Shown here: piece by piece, positions 1 through 12,352 of the stretch
How positions within the stretch are numbered: the stretch's first letter is position 1
How the letters are laid out: each line of letters starts with the position of its first letter
NCBI RefSeq assembly: GCF_001638985.1
Contig: NW_017265164.1
Coordinates: 186,001-250,000 of the forward strand
Direction of reading: 5' to 3'
Origin: Phycomyces blakesleeanus NRRL 1555(-)
Taxonomy: Eukaryota > Mucoromycota > Mucoromycetes > Mucorales > Phycomycetaceae
Length of the DNA: 64,000 bases
Notes under the pieces: generated by a model
Databases searched by the model: none
Told to the model about the DNA's origin: nothing
The model's input: only the letters and a program-made list of their open reading frames with translations
Translations under genes and position numbers: made by a program

Positions 1-1076
1 ATGATCTGTGCTGTATCATGTACACATCTGGTTCCACCGGTAACCCCAAGGGTGTTGTTCTCAAGCATTCCAACCTAGTTGGCGCTAGTAAGTTGTTTTC
101 TTTCTTTTTTTTTTCATAAAAATAAAAGAGGGAGTAAATATAGTCAATTTTGTGTATATAGATACGCACACACGCACATATCCATCCAAATATATATTTT
201 GATTACACAATCGATCATAGAAACAGTAACAATGATAATATTAAAAGAAAAAATGTATTTAATGTTTAATTTATTTTTATTATTATTATTATTATTAGTT
301 GCTGGTACAGATCGCCTTTTGGGACATTTCCTCAGCGAAAGTGACAAAATGATGGCATATCTTCCATTGGCCCACGTCCTTGAGTTCTTGGTCGAGAATC
401 TGTGTATCTTTTGGGGAGCCACTCTGGGCTACGGTAACCCTCGTACCCTCACAGACGCATCGGTGCGCAACTGCCAAGGTGATATCAAGGAATTCAGCCC
501 GACTATTATGACCGGTGTACCGGCTGTCTGGGAATCGATCCGCAAGGGTATCCTGGCCGGAATCCACAAGACCAGCCCGTCTGCCCAGATGATCTTCCAG
601 CGCGCCCTGGATACAAAGGCCTGGATGATGGAACGTGGTTTACCTACCCGTCTCTTGGACACCGCTGTCTTTAACAAGGTCAAGGCACAACTGGGCGGAA
701 AATTAAGATTTGCACTTTCGGGTGGAGCTCCCCTCTCGATGGAAACACAGAGGTTCCTGACGACTGCTATTTGTCCAGTACTTGGAGGTTATGGCATGAC
801 AGAAAGTAAGTATCTTTTTTTTTGTTTATTTAAAAGGGAATAGAGTGGATTAAACGAGAAGAATAATAGCAGAAGAACGAAAGAAAGAAAGAACGAAAGA
901 AAGAAAGAAAGAAAGAAAAATATGAACTGATCTTGAAGAAACTAATGATAATGATAATAATAACCTCTTGTCCTACTTTCAATAGGCTGCGGGTAAATGA
1001 AGGATAATATGGAAAATTTAGTACTCGAACACAAACACAGACACGCTACACGCTACACGCTACACGCTACATGCTA

Positions 1077-1126
<50 letters not shown>

Positions 1127-2547
1127 TTGAGAGCTTTAGAACTTGAAAAATATCTTTTGATTTTTGGGAGCTATGTGTGTAGTTTGTGCGTGTAGTTTGT
1201 GCGTGTAGCTTGTGCGTGGATTTGGGGAATAAGGGGGGATATGGGGGACTAGGCTAGACTATACTGGATTGGATTGAATTGAATTGAATTGAAGTGGGGT
1301 GGGCAGAACTAGACTGGACTGTGAGGAAAAAGAAGAAAAAGAAGAAGAAGAAGAAAGGATGATATTAAGGGGGAATAGAAAAAGGGAGGGTAAAAGGCAT
1401 TGAATGAAAGAGATAGAGAGAGAGAAAGAGTTTCTGTATATCTTATTAAATGCAAAAAGAAGAAGAAGCAGAATAAGAAGTGATACTAATCAACACAAAT
1501 GAATGAATTATATTTATTGTTTCTTTAGAATGTGTGCTATCATGACTCCCGAGAGCTTTTCTAATGGACCGGTTGGAGCACCTGTGCCTTGTTGTGAAAT
1601 CAAATTGGTCGATGTGCCAGAGGCCAACTACCTGTCCTCAAACACACCCAAGCCGCAGGGTGAGATCTGGGTGCGTGGTTCATCGGTCACTGTGGGGTAC
1701 TGGAAGCAGGAGGAGCTGACCAAGGAGGCCCTGACGGACGATGGCTGGTTGCGGACAGGAGATGTAGGCGAGTGGAACGCAGATGGAACGCTGTCTGTGA
1801 TTGACCGTATCAAGAACCTGGTGAAGCTCAGCAATGGAGAGTACATCGCACTCGAGAAACTGGAGTCCGTGTACAAGGCAGCACTTGGGGTGGCTAACGT
1901 GTGTATCCATGGTGACTCACTCCGCCCTAGTCCGGTTGCCCTGGTGGTTCCAGTCGAGGCCCGATTGAGAAAGCTAGCCGAAGAAACGGGTCAGGACGCC
2001 AAGGCTGAATTGAAGGAGTTGTGCGCCAACAAGGACATCATCAAGGCGTTCTTGGGACAGTTGCAAGCCCAGGCCAAAAAGTCCGGGTTCAAGCCTGCCG
2101 AGATTGTGGTTGGTGTTCACTTGTGTTCCGAAGATTGGACCTCTGAAAATGTAAGTTTAAATTATTATTATCTTTGTTGTTGTTGTAACAAACCCAAAAA
2201 CATATGTATATATACATATATACATATATGTATATACTGGTATTATCTTATTCACGTTCTTGTTCGATGTTTTAGGGAATGTTGACGGCTGCACAGAAGC
2301 TGAAAAGGCATGACATCAACAAGAAGTACAAGGCGGAATTGGAGGCACTGTAAGTTTAAGTTTATCTTTTTTTTTTTTTTAATATTTTTTTACACAAAAA
2401 AAAAAATACGAGTCATTAAAGACATTCATTCCAAACGAACAGACAAGCTAACAAACCAAGTAAACCAAGTAACTAACTGACAATCTTATTTTGTAAATTA
2501 TTATTTTTTATTTTATTTTTAATAGGAATGCTGCCCAGAAATCCTAA
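1..2547 (+). CDS. faa: Long-chain fatty acyl-CoA synthetase, 3' part (5' end outside window)
   Basis: Activates long-chain fatty acids to acyl-CoA by way of an acyl-adenylate. Exons are 1-87 (frame from base 3), 299-805, 986-992, 1529-2150, 2276-2349 and 2526-2547; together they give 438 residues in one unbroken frame. Visible motifs are the AMP-binding P-loop [11 protein letters not shown] at the left edge, the LPLAHVLEF block, the adenylate motif GYGMTES running through the microexon into CGMCAIM, and the hinge [10 protein letters not shown] followed by [21 protein letters not shown]. The C-terminus [12 protein letters not shown] is typical of eukaryotic FAA/ACSL enzymes. Exon 3 is only 7 nt and is required to keep frame and restore the conserved motif. 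The missing N-terminus lies upstream of the window. The family is secure; the particular paralogue (Faa1/4 or Faa2 type) cannot be told from this part. Confidence 0.95.
1041..1122. repeat. Tandem ACACGCT, then CA and GA tracts in a faa intron
   Basis: Inside the 536 nt intron after the faa microexon. About five ACACGCT-type units (1041-1078) run into a CA tract and then a GA tract. It explains the unusual length of this intron. Confidence 0.85.
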
Positions 2548-4655
2548 ACTGTTCTTTTGCGTTTGCGTCTGTAAAGTATCAATAATCAATTTGCTTGTCT
2601 GTCTGTCTGTAAAAATAAGAGAAAAAAAAATCTGAATAAATATATATATACACGCACATAAAGAAAGAACAAGAGTACAAAAGAAAGGAAGAAAGAGGTG
2701 TAGAAGATGTGTATTGAAAATAACCCTTTTCTTGTTCTTCTTCTTTTTATACATTTGTTTGTTTGTTTATTTTGAATTCAATTGAATTGAGTATCTATTT
2801 TACCCCGCATTTGACGCCATGCAATGCAATGCGCTCGGGTATGAGCGGCACATTCAGAAATTTATTCAAGATATATTTTATTGTACTGTAGATATTGAAA
2901 GTGTGGGTGAGTGAGTGAGTGATTCGAAATAACATTTTTACATGCATGCATGCACACATACAAAGAACAGGTCCTATGATTGATTGATTGACTGACTGTT
3001 GATTTGATTTGATTTGACTTGATTTGATTTATAGATGGAGTTTCCTTGGTGTGGTGTTTCAAGGGGGCGAATGTGGGGGTGAATAGCCGCATATTTCTAT
3101 TCTTTCTTTCTTTCTATTTTGTAAATAAATTAGTAGGACAAGACGTCAAAGGGCCATCCCATGGTTTCATACAATAGCCAGAAAAAAAATGTGGGGAACC
3201 AATCTACATATACATACATGTTATATTCACTTTTTCTTTCTTTTTTCTTTCTTGTATTTATATACCTTTATTGAGAGTGACGTCTTACAGACAACGAGGC
3301 TTCTACATCTCAACCCCACACACATTAAAATACAAACTATGGCTGAATTTGAATATGACAAGCATTGTTATTCGATGTGTTAAAATAAAATAAAAGAATA
3401 ATAATATTTGTGCATTAGTCTGTAACCAACCAACTAACAAATTAACAAAACTGAATAATTACACACAGATATATATATATATATATATATAAATTCAATA
3501 TTGGTCCAATTGATATACGAAATTATTGTGTCCACATTTGTATACCTAATTATTTTTAGGAGCCAAAGTACAAAAAGGCTAATGAACCAGATGTAATTGT
3601 ATAAATGACGTTGGGGTTTCAATGAAGAGTGACAATGATATACATACATTTATATAAATAAAATAATTTAGAGAAGAATAATAAGAAGAAGAAGAAGAAA
3701 GGAGAAAGAGAGAAAGTATACTAAACAAGTAACCAAGTTAACCAAGTAACCTAGCAACAAAGTAAGAAAAGAAAAAGAAAAAGAAAGTTTCTTGTTTTGG
3801 TGTGAGGAATGATAGATTGTATAGAGAAATGGAAACTATTGACTATCGAAACCAACTCATGTTCTCTCTTTCTCTCGCTCGCTCTCTTTCTCTCTCTCTT
3901 TTCTTTCTTTTCTTCTTTTTTTATTGAATAATTCAATTCAATTTAATTCAATTCAATTCAATTCAATTACTTTCAATTCAATGCTCATCAAGTACAAAAT
4001 TCCCCTTGCTTTCGAAATATCAAATAGGCTCAAGCTGATAATTGAATATAAAGTATACATAAATTTATATATAAGAAGGATACGAAAACATGGGGGTGGA
4101 AAGAAAAAGAGTAAGAGCAGGAAAGAGCAGGGGAAGTTTTTTTTTGGGGGGAGAAGAAATATACATATACATATTATATACATATAATTACAGTGAGTTG
4201 GAGAGAATATAGAAGATAGAGGGCGAGGGGGAGAGATAGAGAGAAAAAGGGGGGAGTGAAGAGTAAGAGAGTGGGGGAGTGGGGATTGGGGGGAGGAGAG
4301 AAAAGAGAAAGAAATAGAAGAGGGGGGGGGGGGGGGTATAGAAGAGGGATAGAAGATGCAGGTTCCTTGATTTCTAAATAAAGACAGCTCTTTCTTTTTT
4401 GCAAAAAAAAAAGAGAAAAAAAAAGATAAAATGCCATACTTTCTTTTCCTTTTTCCATTTTCTTTTCTTCTCTTTTCCCGTTTCCTTTCTTCTTCTTTTT
4501 CTTATTTTTCATCTTCATCTTCTTTTATATACCTCTTTAAAGAAACCCAATAAAGAAATTTTAAAAGAAAAGCCAGCAAAATCAACGAACCAAAACCAGA
4601 CAAACGAACCAACGACAAACCAACGACAAAGCACCAATATAATATAACATAATTA

Positions 4656-4705
<50 letters not shown>

Positions 4706-5283
4706 ACACAGACGCAGAAAAAATAAGCAAAAGGAAATCATATATTTATATTTTTTATAAAATATAAATATCAATTATTTCATCTCAATTATTTCGCAAG
4801 ACAGAAATATATATATAAATTTCCAAGTAAGAAAAAGACCAAAAGACCAAAAGACCAAAAAAAAAAAAAAAAAAAAGACATTCGCTATATTTGGCAATTT
4901 TTACCATCTACAATCACATACCTTCTGTTTCAATTTTTGTATCGATTATAAAACAATGTATATATCATGTACAAATTATTTTTGTGTATGTGTATAATGT
5001 ACAAGTGGTTACCATGTAGATTAGAGAAGGATCGGCGCTATCCTATTTGGGTATTTTCTTTTGTATATATATTTTATTTATTTATTTCTTGTACTTTCTT
5101 TTCCTTGTTACCCCAGAAACTGACGATCTCTTTTTTTTTATTTTATTTATATTAGGTTCGATTTCTATTTATTTTATTTATATAATATTTTAATTATATA
5201 AAAAAAATACAACCAAAGAAAGACACATACACAAGAAAAAGACAAAAAAAAAAGATAAAATTTTATCTTATCAAAGTGTTACC
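2548..5283. other. Intergenic, AT-rich, no supported gene
   Basis: 3' flank of faa and upstream region of the next gene. It holds many short repeats: an AT tract near 3470-3491, a TTCAA-type tract near 3940-3970, a G tract near 4322-4335, a TTA tract near 4656-4701 and an A tract near 4858-4876. Open frames here are short, low in complexity and lack plausible splice partners. The last 60 bases before 5284 are A-rich, as expected of a fungal 5' leader. Confidence 0.6.
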
Positions 5284-6846
5284 ATGCCAACCATCTCAGC
5301 CGATACTCTTGACCATTCTGTGGACACATCCCGTGACTACTTCAGCAAACCTTCTGACACTGACCACTACCGCAAGCAGAAGCGTATCAAAGATGCGTTT
5401 ATCGAAGGTGCCACAAACAGACTTCGTCGCTGTCGTCTTGAAGGAGAAATGAAGGAAATGAAGCCCGTTGTCATTTCCCTCTTCGACAGCATATTGTCTC
5501 TGAAATTAGAAGCAGAGGCCATAATCGACGCAATCTCAAAGATTGAGCAGGAAGAAGACTCCCTTGTCGACTCCAATGTCGACTATAGAGTAAATGAGAA
5601 CCAGAAACACAACCAGAAGCTAGACGTTCTTGAGCTTCGTCTCCAGGCCCACAAACTTCATCTTGACATCTTCAAGTCTGTAGATATACAACATTACGAA
5701 ACTCAACAACAGGAAAAGCAGCAGCAGCAGCAACAGGAGAAGCAAATCATTCCAGCTCATGTTGCTGCTCCAGTGCCAACCCCCTCTGTATCTAGAATCA
5801 CATCTTTTTCCACTCTGTTCAGCAGAGCCCCAAGTGTCGCCACAAGCGCCAGCAGTGTCACAAGTTCAAGCACCATCTCGACTGCAAGTGACAATGAAGA
5901 TCTTGTTTCAACTCAAGATTGCCCTGTCTCTGCCGAAGAGGAGCAGCAACGCAGACACCGTCGCCGCAGAAGAGTCCGACGAGTCCGCCAGCAACACCAG
6001 GAACGAGTCAGACTCGACAACGAAGATACCATGGCTACCGAGCTCGAGTGGAAGCCAAAGTACTGGCCTGTTGAAAAGAATCAGATCCAGGAATCTGCTC
6101 ATTATGAGCCCAACATGGCCACCGACAACTACAGATCAACCCGCCTCGGTCGCCAGCACCGTTCCGAGTCCATTTCGTCTCTGTCAGATATCTCGCTCTC
6201 TTCATCTTCCTCATTCTCAAACCCACGAGGCCTAGAGGACCTTGATGAGCTCTGTTTGCTCTACAAACCCTCCAGACCTTCTCAGCCACACCACCCTCTC
6301 TCCCCCGCATCCTCCTTCAATCTCGGCCAACGCCCTACCTCTTACATCTACCCAGAGGACGACGACATGTGCTCTCTTGGAGATTCCAAGCCCTACCGCC
6401 AATTGATCTTTGACCCTCCATGCAACAAGAGAGATGAATATGATGACTATGAAGACGAAGAAGAAGGCGAAGGCGAAGGAGGTGACTACGGTTACCCCAC
6501 ACATGTCAAGATTCTAGAGGAAATCGAAAACATTGCCAACGATGACACTGAATATGACAGCGATCTGATGGAAGACATCCTCAATATCCTTAATAACCCC
6601 GAGTTCAGTGGCCGATCATTTGCCGAGATCAAGGACACTGTGGTAGCCATGCGCCAGTCATCAGTCCAGATCTATCCCTCCCCGTTTTCCCCATCTTCCT
6701 GGCTCGAGCACGGCAAGAAGCAGTCAATCGAGATTGCCAACAATGCTGTGGGATCAAGCTGGAAATGGTGTAAATTCCTAAGCATCCTTTCTGCCTCGGT
6801 TATGGTCAGTTTGGCAAACGGACCTCAAGACATCTCTAGAGCCTAA
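5284..6846 (+). CDS. Unrecognised 520-residue single-exon protein with coiled-coil N-terminus and acidic, low-complexity middle
   Basis: I do not recognise this protein. The start has a good context (ACCATGCC) and the frame is open for 520 codons with ordinary codon use. Residues 30-135 are charged and predicted helical by eye (heptad-like LFDSILSLKLEAEAIIDAI), probably a coiled coil, ending in a Gln-rich run. Residues 165-200 are Ser/Thr-rich, then comes an Arg-rich patch (RRHRRRRRVRRVRQQ), a Ser-rich stretch near 290-305 and an acidic run near 385-400. The end contains SSWKWCKFLSILSASVMVSL, a short hydrophobic segment that could be a membrane tail or amphipathic helix. There are no catalytic motifs. 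It is probably a lineage-specific structural or regulatory protein. It is one of four intronless coding units in the window, the others being the Sel1 gene, the Q/G-rich gene and the LINE. Confidence 0.8.
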   Translation: MPTISADTLDHSVDTSRDYFSKPSDTDHYRKQKRIKDAFIEGATNRLRRCRLEGEMKEMKPVVISLFDSILSLKLEAEAIIDAISKIEQEEDSLVDSNVDYRVNENQKHNQKLDVLELRLQAHKLHLDIFKSVDIQHYETQQQEKQQQQQQEKQIIPAHVAAPVPTPSVSRITSFSTLFSRAPSVATSASSVTSSSTISTASDNEDLVSTQDCPVSAEEEQQRRHRRRRRVRRVRQQHQERVRLDNEDTMATELEWKPKYWPVEKNQIQESAHYEPNMATDNYRSTRLGRQHRSESISSLSDISLSSSSSFSNPRGLEDLDELCLLYKPSRPSQPHHPLSPASSFNLGQRPTSYIYPEDDDMCSLGDSKPYRQLIFDPPCNKRDEYDDYEDEEEGEGEGGDYGYPTHVKILEEIENIANDDTEYDSDLMEDILNILNNPEFSGRSFAEIKDTVVAMRQSSVQIYPSPFSPSSWLEHGKKQSIEIANNAVGSSWKWCKFLSILSASVMVSLANGPQDISRA

Positions 6847-6877
6847 GCATCTTCCCCAATTCTATACTTCTTTATAT

Positions 6878-6916
<39 letters not shown>

Positions 6917-8103
6917 TTCTATATACTCACTCACACCTTCATTTCACTCCACTTGTTCTCTTTCATGTCCCACATTCACCCTCTATATCTCTTCCCTTTA
7001 CCCCAGAATATTTCTCCCCCCCCCCTTTTTTTTTTCTTCTTCTTTTTCTTCTTTCTTACCCCACCTTCTCTCCTCTTTATTTCTTTTCTATATATATATA
7101 TGACTTGTACAAACACCAAAAATACCACTACCACCACTACCACCAATATCCTTATGAACCATTTTTTTTTATTATTTTTTTAATTATCCATATGTAAACC
7201 AACCCATTTTGCTTTCTTATATATTTTCACTTTATTATTTGTATCATGAACCATTTTCTTTGCTTTCAAATCCATTTCTTGCTATTTTAATTTGTATGTT
7301 ACGATCAACCATCTTTATACTTTTTTTCTTCTTCTTTTCTTTATATATCCTCATTGCATTCATACTTCTTGTCTTTTATATGCTTTATTTTTTTCTTCTT
7401 CTTTTCTTGCTTTTTTCTTCTTTCTTTATTGTATTCTTATTGGTTAGCTATATTCTTTATACAAGCAACCAGGTGAATGAAACAAAAAAGAAAAGAAAAA
7501 GGAAACCGAAAAAGATGAAGAAAAATAAAGAGTATAAAAGAAAAGTTCATTCACCCAAATAACCCACCCCAAAAAAAAAGATAACATTCTAAACATTATA
7601 CCCATTTTACATAACAACAAAAAATTTCAACCAATCCTCCTCCTCCGCCCCTTTTTTCATCTACTCTCCTAACCTCCCTCTCAACGCATATTTTTTTTTA
7701 TTATTATTACTATATTACTATTCACTTTTTTTTTTCTTCTTCTTTTATTATACCTCATTTAACTACTACACTACACTACACTACACTTCACTTTACACCA
7801 AGAAAATTTAACCAGTTTTCTTTATACATATTATTTATATACTTTTATAATTTCCCCTTGTTTTTTTTTAATCAAGAAAAAAACAAGAATCAACATGGCC
7901 CAACATTCAAAAAAAATAAAATCAACACTTATGCAATGTTAACGATCTCATATAAATATACAATATATATATATTTATAAAAATAGGTATCCCAATGGGT
8001 ATCCCAGATGGCATTTACTCTTTAATGGTGTACAATTCTTTCAACCTTTAATTATTATTATTTTTTCTGGGTTTTGGTCATATTTTGTTTGTGCGTATTT
8101 TTC
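6847..8103. other. Convergent intergenic region, no supported gene
   Basis: Lies between the stop of the 5284 gene and the stop of vma10. It contains a TTTA tandem tract near 6877-6919 and very T-rich DNA. A 117-codon open frame at 7209-7562 is almost all Phe/Leu/Ile/Ser/Lys encoded by T-rich and A-rich runs and is not credible. Confidence 0.6.
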
Positions 8104-8988
8104 TTAAACACGGATATTCTGATGGGGAACAGCCTGGACTGTGACAATAGCCTTCAACAACTTTTCAACAGCATCACTCTTGTGTTCCTCGTAAAGAGCC
8201 TGGAGCTCAGTAATCTTGGCATCAGTCTCGGCGTTGACTTGATTAAGAGTCTCATCAGACTGACCCGAGTGCTATTTTGATATAATTTTTTTTTTGTAAT
8301 AATGATAAGGTTAATGGTTAATCAATCAATCAATAAACGTAAGTCAAGATAATACATATTTTATATGTTTTACCCCACACATTCTACAACTATTCTATTA
8401 TACTCTAAATTATATCAAACTACATAATCTCCCAAGTCCACCCCTTAATATTTTCTTTTTTTCTTTCTTTAAAGAAATAATATAAAATCTAATTGTATAT
8501 TTTACTTGAGCAACAAAGGCCTGGTACTCGGCAGCCTTTTGGGTCTTGAGTTCCTCAATTTCCTTGGTAGCCTGGGAACGAGCATCCTTCAGGCACTGAA
8601 CACGGTCTACAATAAAAAAAACACACACACACACATGTATTTATAAGTAAATAAATAAATAAATAAATGCCAACTCTTAATCAAACGTGTAACTTTCTAT
8701 GTATTTTACTCAACGTACATAGCCCCATTATAGTATGTTATATTATATTATATTAAAATTAATATTGTAACTTACACTGCTTGGCCTTTTGGACAATCTT
8801 GGCGGCTTCACGTTCAGCATCCAAAAGTGTGTTGATTCCCTGAGAGCTTGATGCGGCCTTTCGATTCATAGAAATTCACACATGCATACAATGGAAACGT
8901 ATTTTTTTTTAAAATTTATGAGACATTAAGTTTTCAACAAACCGAGATGAACATTCAGATACTCTTATTAACTTATAAAACTCACCAT
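8104..8988 (-). CDS. VMA10: V-type proton ATPase subunit G
   Basis: Peripheral-stalk subunit of the vacuolar H+-ATPase (V1 sector), pairing with subunit E. Exons on the minus strand are 8986-8988 (the ATG alone), 8776-8857, 8506-8606 and 8104-8271, giving 117 residues, the usual length. The N-terminal block SSSQGINTLLDAEREAAKIV is the family signature, followed by a charged helix (DARSQATKEIEELKTQKAAEY). Start choice: ATG at 8986-8988 is followed directly by GTGAGT, and splicing to an acceptor at 8858 gives MAASSSQGIN, matching relatives. An in-frame ATG at 8867-8869 would instead give MNRKAASSSQGIN without that intron. The first model fits the family better. It is divergent from RPL3 and shares its promoter. 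Confidence 0.93.
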
Positions 8989-9271
8989 TATAAAGAGATA
9001 TGTATATAGAAGAAAAGAAAAAAAAAGAGGGCGAGTAGTGCGTGTCAGAGAATAACTTAAAACGTTACGGAGTTTAAGGGCAGGATCAGTTTCAACGGAG
9101 GTATCGTTTCGGGATATTTTAGACTCCTTTGGTCGTGACGCATCGGAATTTTACGTCATCGTCTGGTGTGCCGCACAACGCTCGAAACAAACCGGTCCCA
9201 TAATATCAATGACCTGAATTTGGCCGATTGATGTGATCCTCCTCTTTTATTGTCTCTGTACTCAGCGCAAG
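8989..9271. promoter_or_regulatory. Divergent promoter of VMA10 and RPL3
   Basis: Only 283 bp separate the two start codons. It is the least AT-biased non-coding stretch nearby. It contains TTACGTCA at 9151-9158 and TGACGCA at 9136-9142, both resembling CRE/ATF-type sites, and a pyrimidine-rich run just before the RPL3 start as at ribosomal-protein transcription starts. The factor assignments are inference; the shared spacing is seen directly. Confidence 0.6.
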
Positions 9272-11087
9272 ATGGTAAGAAAAAAAGAAAAAGAAATAAT
9301 ATTAAAGGCATATAAATATATAGAGAGATATATAGATTTTCTAAAGAGGATCTAACGACATCCATCAATCAATCAATCCATTGATTATGTCCATCCATCC
9401 AACTTCTTTAACAAATATATAAATATACATGTACTAATAATCTATATTCTTTTCTCCTTTTTTAAAATTATATGTAATATTTTCACTACGAACTTTTTCA
9501 AAAAAAAAAATTAAAATTTTTAAAAAAAATTTACACGACCTTTTCTTCGAACGACAAACCAACACGATCAATTATTTTTTACTATACGAATTTTAATTTT
9601 CTGTATTAAATTTGTCAATTTATTCACGAACAATGACAAAAAAAACAAATATCAAATAGTCGCACAGGTAAAAAAAAATTCAGATTTTTTTCGAAAAAAA
9701 AATTAAAGTCAAGAAAGCCACAAACAACAATACACGCCACACAAACGACAAATAAACACCACACACACACACACACACTGAATACCAACAATATCAAACG
9801 CCAACCCAGAAACAAAACAAAACTAAATTACACCAAACAATTTTGAATTCGCAAAAAAAAAGAAATATCAAACATTTAAAAAAGTTACTTCAAAGAATGC
9901 GTTACTAAATAACTTCTTTTTTAAAAAATTATAGAAAGTTTGAGGCTCCCCGTCACGGTCACTTGGGTTTCTCCCCTCGCAAGAGAACCAGATCCCACCG
10001 CGGTAGAGTCAAGGCCTACCCCAAGGATGACGCCAAGAAGCCCGTCCACCTTACCGCCTTCTTGGGTTACAAGGCTGGTATGACCCACATTGTCCGCGAT
10101 CTCGAGCGTCCCGGATCCAAGATGAACAAGAAGGAGATCGTCGAGACCGTCACTGTCATCGAAGCTCCCCCCATGGTCATCATCGGTGTTGTCGGTTACG
10201 TCGAGACTCCCCGTGGTCTCCGCTCCTTGACCACCGTCTGGGCCGAGCACTTGTCTGAGGAGGCCAAGCGTCGCTTCTACAAGAACTGGTACCGCTCCAA
10301 GAAGAAGGCTTTCACCAAGTACGCCAAGAAGTACTCTGAGGGAGCTAAGGATGTTACCCGTGAACTCGAGCGCATCAAGAAGTACTGCTCTGTCGTCCGT
10401 GTCATTGCCCACACCCAGGTTGGCAAGGCCAGACTCGGCCAGAAGAAGGCTCACCTTTCCGAGATCCAGCTCAACGGTGGCAACGTCTCCCAGAAGGTTG
10501 ACTGGGCCCGCGAGCACTTTGAGAAGGAGGTTACTGTCGGCTCTATCTTTGAGCAGGACGAGATGATTGATGTCATCGGTACCACCAAGGGTCACGGTTT
10601 CGAGGGTGTCACCCACCGTTGGGGTACCAAGAAGCTTCCTCGCAAGACCCATCGTGGTCTCCGCAAGGTCGCCTGTATCGGTGCCTGGCATCCTTCCCGT
10701 GTCATGTACTCCGTTCCCCGTGCTGGTCAGCGCGGTTACCATCGCCGTACCGAGATGAACAAGAAGATCTACCGCATCGCCACCGGTTCCGACAAGAAGT
10801 CTGGTTCGACCGAGTACGATGTCACCGAGAAGGTCATCACCCCCATGGGTGGTTTCCCCCACTACGGTGAGGTCAACGAGGACTTTGTCATCCTCAAGGG
10901 TTCCGTCTCCGGTGCCAAGAAGAGAGTCTTGACCCTCCGCAAGTCCTTGACCGTCCACACCAAGCGCTCCGCTCTCGAGAAGGTCACCCTCAAGTTCATC
11001 GATACTTCTTCCAAGTTCGGTCACGGTCGCTTCCAGACCCCCGCCGAGAAGGCTCAGTTCTTGGGTCCCCTCAAGAAGGATCTTTAA
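9272..11087 (+). CDS. RPL3: 60S ribosomal protein L3 (uL3)
   Basis: Core protein of the large ribosomal subunit near the peptidyl-transferase centre. Exons are 9272-9274 (ATG only), 9660-9667 (8 nt microexon) and 9935-11087. Joined they encode [18 protein letters not shown] at the start and 387 residues in all, the same length as yeast Rpl3. Without the microexon the ATG and the main exon are out of frame, so the 8 nt exon is well supported; it sits between an AG acceptor and GGTAAA. The conserved blocks [34 protein letters not shown] and [20 protein letters not shown] are all present. Codon use is strongly biased to C-ending and GGT/AAG codons, as expected for a highly expressed gene. A long antisense frame (9921-11108) is a by-product of this bias. 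Confidence 0.98.
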
Positions 11088-11467
11088 GGTCTTTTGAACC
11101 CTTATCAAAATTTAAAAAACTAAACCCAAACAATAAAAAACCCAAGCGTCTTCTTACGCTCGTGTTTTTTGTCAGAGACAATTACAACAAACAAAGAGTT
11201 TATAGATATAGTTTTTGGAATGAATGAATATGCGAGTGGAGGGGAGTAATGAGTGTTAGTGGTCGGGTAGAAGTATAGTATATTATTTAGTTATTATTAT
11301 TTTTTGAAGTGCAGCTGTAGGTAGGTAGGTAGGGAAATACTAAAGACAATGAATGAGTGAGTGAACGTTCAGGTTTTTGTTATTTCATATACGTCTTTTT
11401 TATTAAAAAAAAACCCCTCTTTGGTAAACAAGTAATATTTGTGCATAAATAAATAATTATTATTAGT
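11088..11467. other. Convergent 3' region between RPL3 and TAN1
   Basis: 380 bp between two stop codons. A small hairpin-capable sequence (AAGCG..CGCTC) with a following T run lies at about 11144-11170, just after RPL3. No gene is seen. Confidence 0.55.
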
Positions 11468-12320
11468 TTAATTTGATTCCTCATTACTCTTCTTCTTTTC
11501 TTCATCATTCTCATTTGTTTCCTTTTCGGTCTCTACTTTTGATTCCGTTTCTTCGGGTTTTTCCTTTTCTTCTTTATCGCCTTCTTTTGCTTTTACTTTT
11601 GCTTTGATCGGTTTTGGTACACCAGCATCATTCACACCCAACAAGCTTTCAATGTTGTATTTTTTCAACTTGTAGAAATCCTCGACAATTGACATCATGC
11701 ACACATTCTAAATGATCACAAATAATGAAAATATGGTTATAGATTTAGAAAAATCAAAATAGCAATAACAGCTACAGATTCACATTATACGCAATCGCAT
11801 GCACGCACGCATTTACATAAAATGTAAGAAAATAAAAATAAAAATCTCGTACCTGAATCACTTCAACAATAATCATCAATTCTGGGTTAGTGAGATCAAC
11901 CACATGAGGTTGTCCGACAATTCCAGCAAGTTTCATGGTGACTTCCATTCGATCCAATTTTGTGCAATTACGAATTCTGGCCATTACAGCAAACTATAAA
12001 TAATTCATTCATTAATTCATTGGAATGTCAATTAACATTTTAATACTCTTCCCTCCGACAGCAACAAAGAAGATACGTACCGTACGTGGTTTAATCTCAC
12101 CATTAGCGTTTGGAACATTAAATTTGGGAGCAACCAGCTCTTTAGCGAGCTGTTCAATTGACTCTAGGCTTGACTTGCATGTGTTTTGGACTGGCAAGAG
12201 ACGGGAAATATAGCGAGTCTTTTTGACCTGAGTTGTGTTCATGTCTGTCAAGATCTGGTGTACAAAAGCACATGGATCGACTGGAGGAGCTGTCTTGATA
12301 AATGCCACTACAGAAAAGAA

Positions 12321-12352
<32 letters not shown>

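Noticed and set aside
7209..7562. 117-codon open frame on the plus strand
   Set aside because: Composition is that of translated poly-T and poly-A tracts; no splice partners or conserved content.
9921..11108. 395-codon open frame on the minus strand across RPL3
   Set aside because: It is the antisense shadow of a strongly codon-biased ribosomal protein gene; its product is an artefact rich in Leu, Gly and Asp with no motifs.
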